A stretch of DNA of 15,093 nt from an uncultured Oxalobacter sp. (GTDB lineage Bacteria; Pseudomonadota; Gammaproteobacteria; Burkholderiales; Burkholderiaceae_D), in assembly GCA_937916185.1 (NCBI GenBank), contig CALGGD010000022.1:1-15093 (forward strand), given 5' to 3'. Both the position numbers and the translations under genes were made by a program. Each line of letters starts with the position of its first letter. Within the stretch, counting starts at the first letter, position 1. The notes beneath the pieces were generated by a model that saw only the letters and a program-made list of their open reading frames with translations, had not been told where the DNA came from and did not search any database. Positions 15,087 through 15,093 of this stretch are shown piece after piece.

Positions 15087-15093
15087 AGTCCAG
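15015..15093. repeat. 28-bp perfect inverted repeat at the contig end (probable snap-back artefact)
   Basis: Bases 15015-15042 are repeated exactly as the reverse complement at 15066-15093, with a 23-base loop. The second arm occupies the last 28 bases of the window and replaces expected RluB coding sequence. Within the loop TCACC and GGTGA form a further 5-bp pairing. This fits fold-back priming or a chimeric read end more than biology. Confidence 0.85.

Noticed and set aside
1..15093. CRISPR arrays, tRNA/rRNA genes, insertion-sequence ends or integrase genes
   Set aside because: No regularly spaced repeats, cloverleaf-like sequences, transposase motifs or terminal repeats with target duplications were seen; the only long inverted repeats are the 8809-8847 hairpin and the contig-end fold-back.

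Overview
The window reads as a chromosomal contig from a Gram-negative proteobacterium. Three genes point to a lipopolysaccharide (LPS)-bearing outer membrane: a close WaaP (LPS core heptose kinase) homologue, an MsbA-type lipid A flippase, and a YejM/PbgA-like inner-membrane sulfatase-fold protein. The ScpB-RluB pair, and the long basic N-terminal extension on RluB, suggest a betaproteobacterium (Burkholderiales; Oxalobacteraceae or Sutterellaceae-like). That placement is from memory and is only moderately secure. Both ends cut genes: the left end lacks the N-terminus of an ATPase, and the right end stops inside rluB in a fold-back that looks like an assembly artefact.

Layout, left to right. 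(1) 1-1558, + strand: an ABC-type ATPase missing its N-terminus, overlapping by 8 bp a DUF4276 (TOPRIM-like) gene. This is an ATPase/TOPRIM pair with the architecture of OLD- and PARIS-type defence modules. (2) 1671-3833, +: waaP and a GT4 glycosyltransferase, an LPS-core unit. (3) 3834-5187, +: an AT-rich stretch with operator-like repeats in front of a stand-alone AAA/DUF4143 ATPase. (4) 8010-5198, -: manC then manB, overlapping by 1 nt, which make GDP-mannose from mannose-6-phosphate (and can make mannose-6-phosphate from fructose-6-phosphate). They have a recognisable sigma70-type promoter. (5) 8164-8787, +: a YrbL-family gene, ending at a perfect 17-bp hairpin shared with the convergent sulfatase gene. 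(6) 13417-8867, -: a second yrbL paralogue, then msbA (broken by one in-frame TAA), then the yejM-like gene. (7) 13734-15093, +: scpB and truncated rluB.

Theme: the middle of the window is an envelope polysaccharide/LPS island. It covers nucleotide-sugar supply (ManC/ManB), core assembly and phosphorylation (GT4, WaaP), flipping (MsbA), LPS homeostasis (YejM-like), and two YrbL proteins, a kinase-like family known in enterobacteria as part of the PhoP/PmrA regulatory network. Accessory ATPase genes lie on its left side.

The observations most worth checking are the nonsense codon in the only msbA seen here, the two YrbL paralogues as possible LPS-linked kinases, the retained metal-site residues in the YejM-like protein, the ATPase/DUF4276 pair, the 22-bp-phased repeats before the DUF4143 gene, and the snap-back at the contig end.
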